From positions 124,001 to 188,000 of the forward strand of contig NZ_JBFRYC010000005.1 of the NCBI RefSeq assembly GCF_040892615.1: a stretch of DNA of 64,000 bases, read 5' to 3'. Below are positions 51,427-60,297 of the stretch, piece by piece. The stretch's first letter is position 1; each line of letters begins with the position of its first letter. A model generated the notes under the pieces. The model was not told where the DNA came from. It searched no databases and saw only the letters and a program-made list of their open reading frames with translations. The position numbers and the translations under genes were made by a program. The DNA is from Thioclava arctica (GTDB lineage Bacteria > Pseudomonadota > Alphaproteobacteria > Rhodobacterales > Rhodobacteraceae).

Positions 51427-51463
51427 GCTCCGCGCCCGAGCCTCATATCGTCGGGCGCGGAGC
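51427..51463. terminator. Bidirectional terminator-like hairpin
   Basis: GCTCCGCGCCCGA (51427-51439) and TCGGGCGCGGAGC (51451-51463) form a perfect 13-pair GC-rich stem around an 11-base loop. It lies between the end of the importer operon and the converging acyl-CoA synthetase gene and probably terminates both. No T tract follows. Confidence 0.75.
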
Positions 51464-51470
51464 GGACAGG

Positions 51471-53204
51471 TCAGGCGGTTTGCTCCACCTCCAAGCTCAA
51501 TTCCTCGATCATCGCATCGCGCATGACGAATTTCTGAGGCTTGCCCGAGACCGTCATCGGCAAGTCGTCCTTGAACCGGATCACCGCAGGCACTTTGAAA
51601 TGGGCGATCTGGTCACGACAGAAATCCTTGATGTCATCTTCGCAAAGCACAGCCCCGGCGCGCGCCACGATCCAGGCGGCAACGATCTCTCCATATTTGT
51701 GATCGGGAATGCCAAAAACCTGCACCTGACTGATATCGGGATGGGTATAGAGGAACTCCTCGATCTCGCGCGGATAGACATTTTCGCCGCCACGCAGGAT
51801 CATATCCTTTACCCGGCCCGTGATGTTGCAATAACCCTCGGCGTCGATCCGCGCGAGATCGCCGGTTTGCATCCAGCCCTCGGCATCCAGCGCTTCGGCG
51901 GTGCGCTCGGCTTCGTCCCAATAGCCGCACATGACCGAATAGCCGCGCGTCAGCAGCTGCCCCTGCTCGCCGACATTGGCGAGAGAGCCGTCCTCGCGCA
52001 CGATCTTCACCTCCAGATGCGGCTGAACTTGCCCGACCGACGTGACCCGCTTTTCCAAGGGCGTATTGGTGGCTGATTGGAACGAGACCGGGCTCGTCTC
52101 GGTCATGCCATAAGCGATCGTCACTTCAGACATGTGCATCTTGGATTGCACCTGCTTCATCACCTCGATCGGGCAGGGGGCCCCCGCCATGATGCCGGTG
52201 CGCAGCGATGAAAGATCATGTTGCGCAAAGCCCGGATGTTCGAGCATCGCCACAAACATGGTGGGCACGCCGTAAAGCGCGGTGCAGCGTTCGGCTGCGA
52301 CACAGGTGAGCGTCGCTTGGGCGTCAAATCCCTCGTCAGGCACGACAATGGTTGCCCCCTTGGTCACGCAGCCCAGCGTGCCCATTACCATTCCGAAGCA
52401 ATGATAAAAGGGCACCGGGATGCAGATCCGATCAGCCTCGGTCGCGTTCATCGCGTTGGTCACAAAATGCGCGTTGTTTATGATGTTGCGATGCGTCAGC
52501 GTCGCCCCTTTGGGCGCACCTGTTGTGCCGGACGTGAACTGGATGTTGATCGGCTCATTGCGATCAAGCCGCTCGGTTATGGCGTCAAGTTCGCTTCGGT
52601 CATAGTCGTCGCCCATCGCCTCAACATCAACAAAGCGGTAGCAGCCGGGATGATGCGCCGCGCCCAACACAATCACATCGCGCAGATCGGGCAGCTTGCG
52701 ACATTCGAGTTGCCCGGGTTGTGAGCGCGCAAGTTCCGGGGAAAGCCCGTTGATCATCGCCACATAGTCAGAGCTTTTGAACGTCTCTGCCAGCACCAGC
52801 GCGCGACAGCCCGTCTTTCTCAGCGCGAATTCCAGCTCGTGAAGGCGATAGGCCGGGTTGATATTGACGAGGATCACGCCGATCCGGGCAGTCGCAAGTT
52901 GCGTCAGGACCCACTCTGAACGGCTGGGCGCCCAAATCCCAAGCCGATCCCCATGCCCCAGACCAAGCCGCAACAATCCCCAAGCGAGCCGATCAATCCG
53001 CGCCGAAAACTCTGCCCAAGTCCATCTGACGCCCTCTGCGGCAAACACCACCGCTTCGCGCTCGGGCCAGAGATTGGCGGTCCGGATCAGCACAGCGGGA
53101 ATTGTGTCTTCGATCAATGGGGTCTCGGTTGGCCCTGCGACATGGGCCAAGCCGCGTTGCGGGATGACGCCACAGCGTTGGCTCCCGTTGCTATCAGTCT
53201 GCAT
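51471..53204 (-). CDS. AMP-binding acyl-CoA synthetase
   Basis: This 577-residue adenylate-forming enzyme activates a carboxylic acid, probably a fatty acid, to its CoA thioester. Motifs are INIQFTSGTTGAPKGATLTH (ATP loop), ITIAYGMTETSP-like (VTIAYGMTETSPVSF), QTGDLARIDAEGY and the hinge GRVKDMILRGGENVYPREIE, with the catalytic lysine in MTVSGKPQKF near the C-terminus. It stands alone on the minus strand. The start ATG follows GAGGAGGA. The exact chain length preference is unknown; it resembles FadD-like medium/long-chain enzymes. Confidence 0.9.
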   Translation of the reverse strand: MQTDSNGSQRCGVIPQRGLAHVAGPTETPLIEDTIPAVLIRTANLWPEREAVVFAAEGVRWTWAEFSARIDRLAWGLLRLGLGHGDRLGIWAPSRSEWVLTQLATARIGVILVNINPAYRLHELEFALRKTGCRALVLAETFKSSDYVAMINGLSPELARSQPGQLECRKLPDLRDVIVLGAAHHPGCYRFVDVEAMGDDYDRSELDAITERLDRNEPINIQFTSGTTGAPKGATLTHRNIINNAHFVTNAMNATEADRICIPVPFYHCFGMVMGTLGCVTKGATIVVPDEGFDAQATLTCVAAERCTALYGVPTMFVAMLEHPGFAQHDLSSLRTGIMAGAPCPIEVMKQVQSKMHMSEVTIAYGMTETSPVSFQSATNTPLEKRVTSVGQVQPHLEVKIVREDGSLANVGEQGQLLTRGYSVMCGYWDEAERTAEALDAEGWMQTGDLARIDAEGYCNITGRVKDMILRGGENVYPREIEEFLYTHPDISQVQVFGIPDHKYGEIVAAWIVARAGAVLCEDDIKDFCRDQIAHFKVPAVIRFKDDLPMTVSGKPQKFVMRDAMIEELSLEVEQTA

Positions 53205-53487
53205 GATTTCCTCCTCTTGCGCCCCATCGCCAGTTCAGCAAACCGACGACCCTCCAAGGGCTGCCCACATTAAATGAACAATGGTTCAATTCTTGCAAGA
53301 CTCAGATCGTGAGACAAGGATTTCATGGCGAGGTCGCGAAAGCGTGTTCAAGCCCGCGCAAGCGCGCCACGTTAGGAAACGAGCGCGCTCGATCATGCGT
53401 GGAGGTCAAATGGTCGCCCTGAGGGTGAGCATCGCCATGCCCGGGGATCGCTGCAAAAGGGGCATCACCGGGCAGCCGGGTATAAGG
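53205..53487. other. Intergenic region with a candidate operator, no gene seen
   Basis: About 280 bases precede the acyl-CoA synthetase gene on its promoter side. TGAAC (53275-53279) and GTTCA (53284-53288) are a perfect inverted repeat with a four-base spacer, 70 bases upstream of the start codon, and could be a TetR-type fatty-acid regulator site. A 136-codon open frame across 53281-53691 runs into iolG antisense and shows no protein-like features. Confidence 0.45.
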
Positions 53488-53511
53488 CCAACCTATCGGG
53501 TGTCAGGTTGG
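53488..53511. terminator. Hairpin at the end of the iol operon
   Basis: CCAACCT (53488-53494) pairs with AGGTTGG (53505-53511) around a 10-base loop, starting three bases after the iolG stop codon. The T4 run lies on the plus-strand side, so as a minus-strand terminator it lacks the T tract; it may stabilise the 3' end. Confidence 0.5.
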
Positions 53512-53514
53512 TTT

Positions 53515-54516
53515 TCAGCCCTCATTTGCCAACGAGACTGGTCGTCCCTGTGCCAAAGACAAAGCGGCTGCATCGGCCAATTCTTGCGCGCGCAGCCCAT
53601 CGAGAATGCCGGGCGTGATCGACCCGCCCTCGCGCACCGCATGCAGGAAATAGGCCATCTCGGCACGATAGGCGGCGGCGTAGCGTTCTAGGAAAAAATG
53701 CTGTGCGGGGGCTTTGCGAAAGCCCGCATCGGTTGCGATCTCGACCGTGTTTTCAAGCATGTTTTCTGCGCGCAACATGCCGCGCGCGCCATGCACCTCA
53801 ATGCGTTGATCATAGCCATAGCTGGCACGGCGCGAATTCGAAATCTGGCAGATCTTGCCCGAGGCCGTCGTCAAAATTACCGCCGCTGTGTCGACATCCC
53901 CAGCAGCCCCAATCGCGGGATCAACGAGTGCCGCGCCCGTGGCATAGACCGAGACCGGTTCGTCCCCGCCCAGCAGAAACCGCGCCATGTCGAGATCATG
54001 GATCATCATATCGCGAAACAGCCCGCCCGAGCTTTGGATATAGCTGATCGGCGGCGGCGCGGGGTCGCGTGACAGGATTGTCACGATCTCGACTGCGCCG
54101 ATTTCGTCAGCCGCGATCCGGGCTTGCAGATTGGCGAAATTCGGATCGAAGCGGCGGTTGAAGGCGGTCAGGAAGGGCACGCCCGCGCGCTCCACGGCCT
54201 TGATGCAATCCTTGATGCGCGCAGCCGACATATCCACTGGTTTTTCGCAAAATATCGCCTTGCCCGCCGCGGCGGCGGCATGGATCAGATCGTAATGCGT
54301 GTCAGTCGGCGTGCCGATCACCACGGCATCGACGTCACTGCTTTCGATCAGCTCTAACGACCCCATCACGCGAGCCCCGCTGCGCGCGGCCAGCGCCGCA
54401 GCCGGTTCGGGAAACGCATCCGCGACGGATGTGATCCTTGCGCCGTCGATCTGACGGATTGAACCGGCATGGACCTGACCGATCCGCCCACATCCCAAAA
54501 TCCCGATATTGAGCAT
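53515..54516 (-). CDS. iolG: Inositol 2-dehydrogenase IolG
   Basis: IolG oxidises myo-inositol to scyllo-inosose with NAD, the first step of the pathway. From the ATG at 54516 it has 333 residues; the longer frame to 54573 enters iolJ. The Rossmann start (NIGILGCGRIGQVHAGSIRQ), FCEKPVD with the catalytic lysine, FNRRFDPNF and the pattern GGLFRDMMIHDLDMARFL with likely catalytic Asp/His residues match IolG well. It is the last gene of iolDCBJG, one base after the iolJ stop. Confidence 0.9.
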   Translation of the reverse strand: MLNIGILGCGRIGQVHAGSIRQIDGARITSVADAFPEPAAALAARSGARVMGSLELIESSDVDAVVIGTPTDTHYDLIHAAAAAGKAIFCEKPVDMSAARIKDCIKAVERAGVPFLTAFNRRFDPNFANLQARIAADEIGAVEIVTILSRDPAPPPISYIQSSGGLFRDMMIHDLDMARFLLGGDEPVSVYATGAALVDPAIGAAGDVDTAAVILTTASGKICQISNSRRASYGYDQRIEVHGARGMLRAENMLENTVEIATDAGFRKAPAQHFFLERYAAAYRAEMAYFLHAVREGGSITPGILDGLRAQELADAAALSLAQGRPVSLANEG

Positions 54517-54517
54517 T

Positions 54518-55348
54518 CTACTCTCCCTTGAACGCTTGCAGCACCTGACGCGTGGCTGCGACCAGAGGTTCATGCGTTTCCTTCAAAATCTGGACCCGAT
54601 CAAAGCGGTCCGGATCGGCATTGACCGCGTGTCGCAGTGCAGCGCCAAAGGCCATGCGCAGCTCGGTTCCGATATTGAACTTGCAGATTTTCGAACCGCG
54701 CGCCAGCGCCCGGCGCTGCGCCACCGGCACGCCCGAGCCGCCATGGATCACCAGCGGCACTTCGGTCAGGGCCTCAATGGCGCGGATGCGGGACTCATCC
54801 AGCCCGCCCTCTTTACCCTGCTGCAAATGCACATTGCCCACAGAAATCGCCATCGCATCGACGCCAGTTTCGCGGGCGAAACGCGCGGCTTCGTCTGGGT
54901 CGGTGCCGGCTGATCCTTCGCCGCCCGAATACCCGACAAAGCCGATCTCACCTTCGCAGGAGACACCCGTCGCATGGGCCAATTCCGCGATTGCCGCCGT
55001 CTCGTCGATATTTTGCGCCAGCGGCTTTCGCGAGCCGTCAAACATCACCGAAGTGAAGCCGCACTCAATGGCCTCCTTGCACTCCTCAAAGGTGTAGCCG
55101 TGATCGAGATGGGCGACGACGGGCACGCTGGCCCCCTCGGCCAAGTAGCGAAACATCTGGCCAAGGATCGGCAGCGGCGTGTGGGCGCGGCACGATGGCC
55201 CGGCTTGCAGGATCACCGCCACGCCCTCGGCCTCGGCGGCGGCGACATAGGCGCGCATATCCTCCCAGCCCAGCGTGACCAATCCGGCCACCGCATGGTG
55301 CTGGCGCAGCGCGGGCTGCAAGACATCGGCAAGGGTTACAAGGCTCAT
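54518..55348 (-). CDS. iolJ: Class II aldolase IolJ (6-phospho-5-dehydro-2-deoxygluconate aldolase)
   Basis: This 276-residue class II aldolase should split 2-deoxy-5-keto-6-phosphogluconate into dihydroxyacetone phosphate and malonate semialdehyde. Zinc-ligand features are VVAHLDHGYTFEECKEAI, CEGEIGFVGYSGGEG, VGNVHL and PLVIHGGSGVP. Neighbours iolC and iolB argue for the inositol role over glycolytic FBP aldolase; homology alone would not separate the two. It is coupled to iolB by ATGA. Confidence 0.88.
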   Translation of the reverse strand: MSLVTLADVLQPALRQHHAVAGLVTLGWEDMRAYVAAAEAEGVAVILQAGPSCRAHTPLPILGQMFRYLAEGASVPVVAHLDHGYTFEECKEAIECGFTSVMFDGSRKPLAQNIDETAAIAELAHATGVSCEGEIGFVGYSGGEGSAGTDPDEAARFARETGVDAMAISVGNVHLQQGKEGGLDESRIRAIEALTEVPLVIHGGSGVPVAQRRALARGSKICKFNIGTELRMAFGAALRHAVNADPDRFDRVQILKETHEPLVAATRQVLQAFKGE

Positions 55349-56187
55349 TTGAACTTTGCCACCATGTCCATGATGCCCGGAATAGTGTGCAGTTGGGCGG
55401 CATGGGTGGGTTGGAAATACTGCTTCAGGCTGCGCTGGCTCAGCCCGCCGAGGATGGTGAAGTAATACATCTCGTAGCCCGGCAGCACCGCGCAGGGGTG
55501 ATAGCCCTTATCGATCAGGATCGTCGAGCGATCCATGATGTGATAGGCATCGCCCGGCTTGTTATCCTCGCGCTGCAGCATCTGTAGCCCCGAGCCGTAA
55601 TCGGGGCGGAAGCGGAAGTTGTAGGTCTCGTCATGGCGCGTCTCGTCGGGCAGACGGTCAGTGTCATGCTTGTGGCTTGGGAAGCCCGACCAGCCGCCTT
55701 GCCCCACGGTGTACAGCTCACTCACCAGCAGACGACCGACCTTGTCGTGATGCTTGCTGCCAAGGATATGCTTGATCTTGCGATGGGTCTTGGTGTCATC
55801 CGAGCCGTATTGCACCTTATCAAGCGCATCGGCGCGCACATCGAAGGGTTCAAGCACCTTGTCGTATTTCGCCCCTGCGATGAAGGTCTCCGTGTTGTCC
55901 GTAAGACAGGTGATGCGCACGCGGGTGCCGACGGGAACGTAAACGCCCTCGGGCTCGCCATCCCAGACATCCACGGTGCGGTTGCCGATCCCTTCATACA
56001 CTGCGCCTTCGACATCCACATCGACCGTGCCGGTGGCGGGCACCACGCAGGTTTCATAGCCGGGCACGGCATAGTCGAAACTCTCGCCCTTCTTCAGCTT
56101 GATGATGTTGAAATAGTTCAGCGGGACGAGGTCGTGATCGACGTCCACGATGGGCTTGTTCTGGTTGTCATGGGGCGCGATATGCAT
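55345..56187 (-). CDS. iolB: 5-deoxy-glucuronate isomerase IolB
   Basis: IolB (280 residues) isomerises 5-deoxy-glucuronate to 2-deoxy-5-keto-gluconate. It is a bicupin-type protein with GESFDYAVPGYETCVVPATGTVDV, VGEGGWSGFPSHKHD-like (VGQGGWSGFPSHKHDTDRLP) and YHPCAVLPGYEMYYFTIL-type features; histidines of the second cupin could bind the metal. It lies 12 bases after iolC on the minus strand. Confidence 0.93.
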   Translation of the reverse strand: MHIAPHDNQNKPIVDVDHDLVPLNYFNIIKLKKGESFDYAVPGYETCVVPATGTVDVDVEGAVYEGIGNRTVDVWDGEPEGVYVPVGTRVRITCLTDNTETFIAGAKYDKVLEPFDVRADALDKVQYGSDDTKTHRKIKHILGSKHHDKVGRLLVSELYTVGQGGWSGFPSHKHDTDRLPDETRHDETYNFRFRPDYGSGLQMLQREDNKPGDAYHIMDRSTILIDKGYHPCAVLPGYEMYYFTILGGLSQRSLKQYFQPTHAAQLHTIPGIMDMVAKFK

Positions 56188-56199
56188 GGCGTCTCCTAT

Positions 56200-57177
56200 T
56201 CAGCTTTGTGTTGGGCCGGGATGGGTGGCGAGATAGGCATCCAGCTCGGGTGTGTCGGGCATGGCGGGGGCGCAGCCGGGTCGCGACACGACGATTGAGG
56301 CGCAGGCCGAACCGCGCAGCACCGCCTCGCCCAAGGGTCGCCCCCGTGAGAGCGCGTCGAGGAACCCGGCCATGAAGCTGTCGCCCGCCCCGGTGGGTTT
56401 GAGCGCGGTGGTGGGGAAGATGCCGCTGCGCAGCGCTGCGCCATCGGCAAACGTGACCGAGCCTTGCGGCCCCATCTTATAAACCACGATCGCCGCACCC
56501 GAGCCCGCCAGGTCGCGCGCCTTGTCCATGCCCTGCGCGATCCCCCCGGCCATGAAGCCGAACTCTTCGTCATTGCCCACGATCACGTCAGACAGCGCTG
56601 CGGCGCGCGAAAGAACGTCTTGCGCGACCTGCGGAGAAGGCCAGCTATAGGGGCGGTAATCGACATCGAAAATGATCGCCAGCCCGGCCGCGCGCGCCAT
56701 TTCAAACGCCCGAAACGCCGCACTGCGCGAGGGTTCAGCGGCAAAGATGGTGCCCGCTGAGACCAGCGCGCCATAGCGCGAGAAATCCACCGCCTCGGCA
56801 TCGGCCAGGCTCATTTGGAAATCGGCGGCATTGTTGCGATAGATGACGCTTTGATGCTCTTCCATGCGCGTTTCATAGAGCGCCAGAGAGGTGCGTTGCT
56901 CGCCCCGGATGCGCTTCACCAGCGAACGGTCCACGCCATAGGCATCAAGCTGAGCCTCGCAATACCAGCCCACCGCGTCATCGGACACGCAGGTCATCAG
57001 CGCGGCCTTGCAGCCCAGCTTGACCAGCCCCGCCGCAATATTGGCCGCACTGCCGCCCATCGCGACCATCATGGTTTGGGCCTCGCGCAGACGCGCGCCG
57101 GGCGGGTCCGGTGTCAGGTCCATGCCCACCCGGCCGAGCACCAGGAAATCGCGCTTGGCGATTGCGGCGAGCACCAT
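56200..57177 (-). CDS. iolC: 5-dehydro-2-deoxygluconokinase IolC
   Basis: IolC (325 residues) is a PfkB-family sugar kinase that phosphorylates 2-deoxy-5-keto-gluconate. The PfkB features are the glycine-rich GGSAANIAAGLVKLG near the N-terminus and the catalytic motif LKPTGAGDSFMAGFLDALSRG with the catalytic Asp. The ATG at 57177 overlaps the iolD stop (TGATG); an upstream GTG at 57180 is possible. It is followed closely by iolB. Confidence 0.92.
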   Translation of the reverse strand: MVLAAIAKRDFLVLGRVGMDLTPDPPGARLREAQTMMVAMGGSAANIAAGLVKLGCKAALMTCVSDDAVGWYCEAQLDAYGVDRSLVKRIRGEQRTSLALYETRMEEHQSVIYRNNAADFQMSLADAEAVDFSRYGALVSAGTIFAAEPSRSAAFRAFEMARAAGLAIIFDVDYRPYSWPSPQVAQDVLSRAAALSDVIVGNDEEFGFMAGGIAQGMDKARDLAGSGAAIVVYKMGPQGSVTFADGAALRSGIFPTTALKPTGAGDSFMAGFLDALSRGRPLGEAVLRGSACASIVVSRPGCAPAMPDTPELDAYLATHPGPTQS

Positions 57178-59045
57178 CACACACCCTGCCGCTGTTTGTG
57201 GCGACTGGATTCCCAGTCCTCATGCGCGTCGCGCACCTTCGCGCTGTCAGACACTTGTGGCGTGCCGACCTCCCACCAAGCATGGCCTTGCGTGGTCCAG
57301 CCCTCGTAAGGGTCGACATCCATCACGATCACATAGGTTTTCTCCGAGGCCTTGGCGCGCCGAAAGGCCTCGGCTAGCTCGGCGGGGTTGGCGACTTTTT
57401 CTGCCGCCGCCCCCATTGCCGTGGCATGGGCCACGAAATCAACGCCGAACGGTTCGGGGATGGTCGGACAATCGGCGAGCAGGTTGTTGAAGCTCTCGTT
57501 GCCGGTGTTGTTTTGCAGCTTGTTGATCACCGCAAAGCCGCCATTGTCCAGCACCAGCACGATCAGCTTTTTCTGGCTGAGGACCGAGGAGTAAATATCG
57601 GAATTCAGCATCATGTAGGACCCGTCGCCGCAGAAAGTGATGACGTCCTGATCGGGTTCGCGTTCGGATTGCGCGATGCGTGCGCCCCAAGCGCCTGCGA
57701 TTTCGTAGCCCATGCAGGAAAAGCCGAATTCCACATCGACCGTGCCGATATCCAGTGTGCGCCAATTCGCTGTGACTTCGGCAGGCAGCCCGCCAGCAGC
57801 GGCCACCACACGGTCGCGCGGATCGCAGAGCGCATTCACCACGCCAATCGCCTGCGCATAGGAATTGGGGCGATTGCCGGCGGCGACGTTCTTGGCAACA
57901 TACGCATCCCAAGTCTTGCGCTCATCCTGCGCCCCGCTGACCCACTTGGGGGGCGCGGTATAATCGAGCGCCTCTGCCAGCGCCGCAAGCGAAACGCGCG
58001 CATCACCCACCACCGGCAGGGAGAAATGTTTCATCGCATCATGGCGCGCGGCGTTGATCGCAATGATCTGCGCATTCTGCGCAAAGGCGGTCCACGACCC
58101 GGTTGTGAAATCTTGCAAGCGCGTGCCGATGGCAAGGATCACATCGGCCTGCTCGGCAATCGCGTTGGCGCTGTCTGATCCCGTCACCCCGATCGGTCCG
58201 ATATTGAGCGGATGCGTGGCCGTCAGATTGGCGCGCCCGGCGATGGTTTCGACCACGGGGACCTGGTGGGTCTCGGCGAATTGGGTCAGCGCTTCGACCG
58301 CGCGGGAATATTGGACCCCGCCGCCTGCGATGATCATCGGGCGCTTTGCCGATTTCAGCAGCGCCACCGCATCTGCGATTTCGGCGGGGTCGGGGGCCTG
58401 GCGGCGGATACGATGAACCTTCTTGGCAAAGAACGCGGCCGGATAGTCATAGCTCCAGCCCTGCACATCTTGGGGCAGCCCCAAGAAAGCCGGGCCGCAA
58501 TCTGCTGGGTCCAGCATCGTGGCCAGCGCATTGGGCAGCGATTGCAGGATTTGCGCCGGGTGACAGATGCGGTCCCAGTAGCGCACGACCGGCTTGAACG
58601 CGTCATTCACCCCGAAGGTCGGGTCGGAAAAATTCTCCATCTGCTGCAAGACTGGGTCGGGCAGGCGGGTGATGAACGTATCGCCACACAGCAACAGCAT
58701 CGGCAGCCGGTTGGCATGGGCCAAAGCCGCCGCCGTCAGTAGATTCGAGGTGCCCGGCCCGGCACTCGCGGTGCAAAACATAAAACGCTGACGCAGCCAT
58801 TGCTTGGCATAGCCCGCCGCCGCGAACCCCATGCTCTGCTCATTCTGGCCACGATAAAGCGGCAACGCGTCCTGCACCCCGTGCAGCGCCTCACCCAAGC
58901 ACGTCACATTGCCATGGCCGAAAATGCCAAAACCCCCGCCGCACAGGCGCAGCTCTTGCCCGTCGATCTCGATGAACTGATTGGAAAGCCAGCGGATGAT
59001 CGCTTGGGCGGTGGTCAGGCGAATTGTGTCTGTCGGCGTTGTCAT
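57177..59045 (-). CDS. iolD: 3D-(3,5/4)-trihydroxycyclohexane-1,2-dione hydrolase IolD
   Basis: IolD is a thiamine-diphosphate enzyme that opens the ring of the dione produced by IolE, giving 5-deoxy-glucuronate. From the ATG at 59045 it has 622 residues; the open frame to 59282 runs through the operator and the divergent gene and is rejected. ThDP features are the catalytic Glu region in FGHGNVTCLGEALH (N-terminal), FMFCTASAGPGTSNLLTAAALAH and the Mg motif around CGDGSYMMLNSDIYSS. It heads the minus-strand iolDCBJG operon. Confidence 0.94.
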   Translation of the reverse strand: MTTPTDTIRLTTAQAIIRWLSNQFIEIDGQELRLCGGGFGIFGHGNVTCLGEALHGVQDALPLYRGQNEQSMGFAAAGYAKQWLRQRFMFCTASAGPGTSNLLTAAALAHANRLPMLLLCGDTFITRLPDPVLQQMENFSDPTFGVNDAFKPVVRYWDRICHPAQILQSLPNALATMLDPADCGPAFLGLPQDVQGWSYDYPAAFFAKKVHRIRRQAPDPAEIADAVALLKSAKRPMIIAGGGVQYSRAVEALTQFAETHQVPVVETIAGRANLTATHPLNIGPIGVTGSDSANAIAEQADVILAIGTRLQDFTTGSWTAFAQNAQIIAINAARHDAMKHFSLPVVGDARVSLAALAEALDYTAPPKWVSGAQDERKTWDAYVAKNVAAGNRPNSYAQAIGVVNALCDPRDRVVAAAGGLPAEVTANWRTLDIGTVDVEFGFSCMGYEIAGAWGARIAQSEREPDQDVITFCGDGSYMMLNSDIYSSVLSQKKLIVLVLDNGGFAVINKLQNNTGNESFNNLLADCPTIPEPFGVDFVAHATAMGAAAEKVANPAELAEAFRRAKASEKTYVIVMDVDPYEGWTTQGHAWWEVGTPQVSDSAKVRDAHEDWESSRHKQRQGV

Positions 59046-59126
59046 GTCAGCGCGAACCTTTTTGTCGGGAAAATTCGGACGGATGCCGAACACAGCTTGC
59101 GGGGTTACGATTCTCAGGATACAACT

Positions 59127-59144
59127 TTTGCAACCGGTTGCAAA
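59127..59144. promoter_or_regulatory. LacI-type operator in the iolD/idh divergent promoter
   Basis: The 18-base perfect palindrome TTTGCAACC/GGTTGCAAA is centred 39 bases before the divergent dehydrogenase gene and 91 bases from iolD. It shares its 18-base core with the palindrome next to the LacI gene at 63432-63461, so both are probably bound by that regulator and control the two iol operons. Confidence 0.8.
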
Positions 59145-59174
59145 TTGTAATTCAAGATCTCGGAGGAGGTTGCG

Positions 59175-60284
59175 GTGTCTCGGATCGGGATTGGTATTCT
59201 GGGCGGGGGCTATATGGGTAAGGCCCATGCGGTGGCGATGTCCGCCGTCGGGGCGGTATTCGACCCTGCTCTGCGCCCGCATTTGGAAATGGTCTGCGCC
59301 TCAAGCGCGCAAAGTACTGAACGCTATCGCACTGCCTATGGGTTCACACGCGCCACCGATGATTGGCGCGTGCTGGTCAACGACCCGGCTGTGCAGGCGG
59401 TGATCATCGCCAGCCCTCAGGAAACCCATCGCGACGTGGCACTGGCCGCGTTTGCGCTGGGCAAGCCGGTGTTTTGCGAGAAACCGCTGGGTGCGTCACT
59501 GCAAGACAGCGCCGAGATGGTGGCAGCCGCCGAAGCCTCGGGCGTGGCGAATATGGTCGGGTTCAACTATATCCGCACCCCCGCCAGCCAGTTCGCGCGC
59601 GAGCTGATTGCGCGCGGCGAGATTGGCGAGATTACCTGGTTTCGCGCCGAGCATACCGAGGATTTCTACGCCGACCCGCAGGCCCCGGCGAGTTGGCGCA
59701 CGCAAGGCGCGGCCAATGGGACGATGGGCGATCTGGCGCCGCATATCCTCAACGCCGCGCTGGCGCTGATCGGGCCGATTGCGCGCGTCATGGCCGAAAT
59801 CGAGACCGTTCACACCACCCGCCCCGGCGGTCGCGTCGACAATGACGATCACGCCCAGATGATGTGCCGCTTTGAAAATGGCGCGATGGGGCAGATCTAT
59901 GTCTCGCGCATCGCGACGGGGCGAAAGATGGGCTATGCCTATGAAATCACCGGCACAAAAGGCGCAATCCGGTTCGATCAAGAAGACCAGAACGCGCTGT
60001 GGCTGTATCGGGCCGAGGGGCCCGAGGCCACGCGCGGGTTTACCAAGATCCTGACGGGCCCCGCCCATCCCGATTACGCCGCCTTCTGCCAAGGCCCCGG
60101 CCACGGCACCGGCTATCAGGACCAGATCATCATCGAGGCGCGCGACTTTTTAAGTGCCATCGCGACGGGGACGCCGGTCTGGCCGACCTTTCGCGACGGG
60201 CATGAGGTGAACCGGGTGATCGCTGCCGCAATGGCCTCGGCGCGCGCGCAAAAATGGCAAGATATCGCGACATTTTCCGGATAG
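59175..60284 (+). CDS. Gfo/Idh/MocA-family dehydrogenase (inositol-related)
   Basis: This 369-residue NAD(P)-dependent dehydrogenase has a Rossmann start (GIGILGGGYMGKAHAVAM), VFCEKPLGASLQDSAEM with the conserved lysine, and the middle block NGTMGDLAPHILNAAL. Start is GTG at 59175, behind CGGAGGAGG. Place in the LacI-controlled plus operon with iolE suggests oxidation of an inositol isomer such as scyllo- or chiro-inositol, or their methyl ethers. It is not the clear IolG, which is at 53515-54516. Confidence 0.88.
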   Translation: MSRIGIGILGGGYMGKAHAVAMSAVGAVFDPALRPHLEMVCASSAQSTERYRTAYGFTRATDDWRVLVNDPAVQAVIIASPQETHRDVALAAFALGKPVFCEKPLGASLQDSAEMVAAAEASGVANMVGFNYIRTPASQFARELIARGEIGEITWFRAEHTEDFYADPQAPASWRTQGAANGTMGDLAPHILNAALALIGPIARVMAEIETVHTTRPGGRVDNDDHAQMMCRFENGAMGQIYVSRIATGRKMGYAYEITGTKGAIRFDQEDQNALWLYRAEGPEATRGFTKILTGPAHPDYAAFCQGPGHGTGYQDQIIIEARDFLSAIATGTPVWPTFRDGHEVNRVIAAAMASARAQKWQDIATFSG

Positions 60285-60297
60285 GAGAGGCAAGAGA

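Noticed and set aside
59046..59282. Longer iolD start at 59282
   Set aside because: It would run through the LacI-type palindrome and the start of the divergent dehydrogenase; IolD proteins begin near TIRLTTAQAIIRWL.
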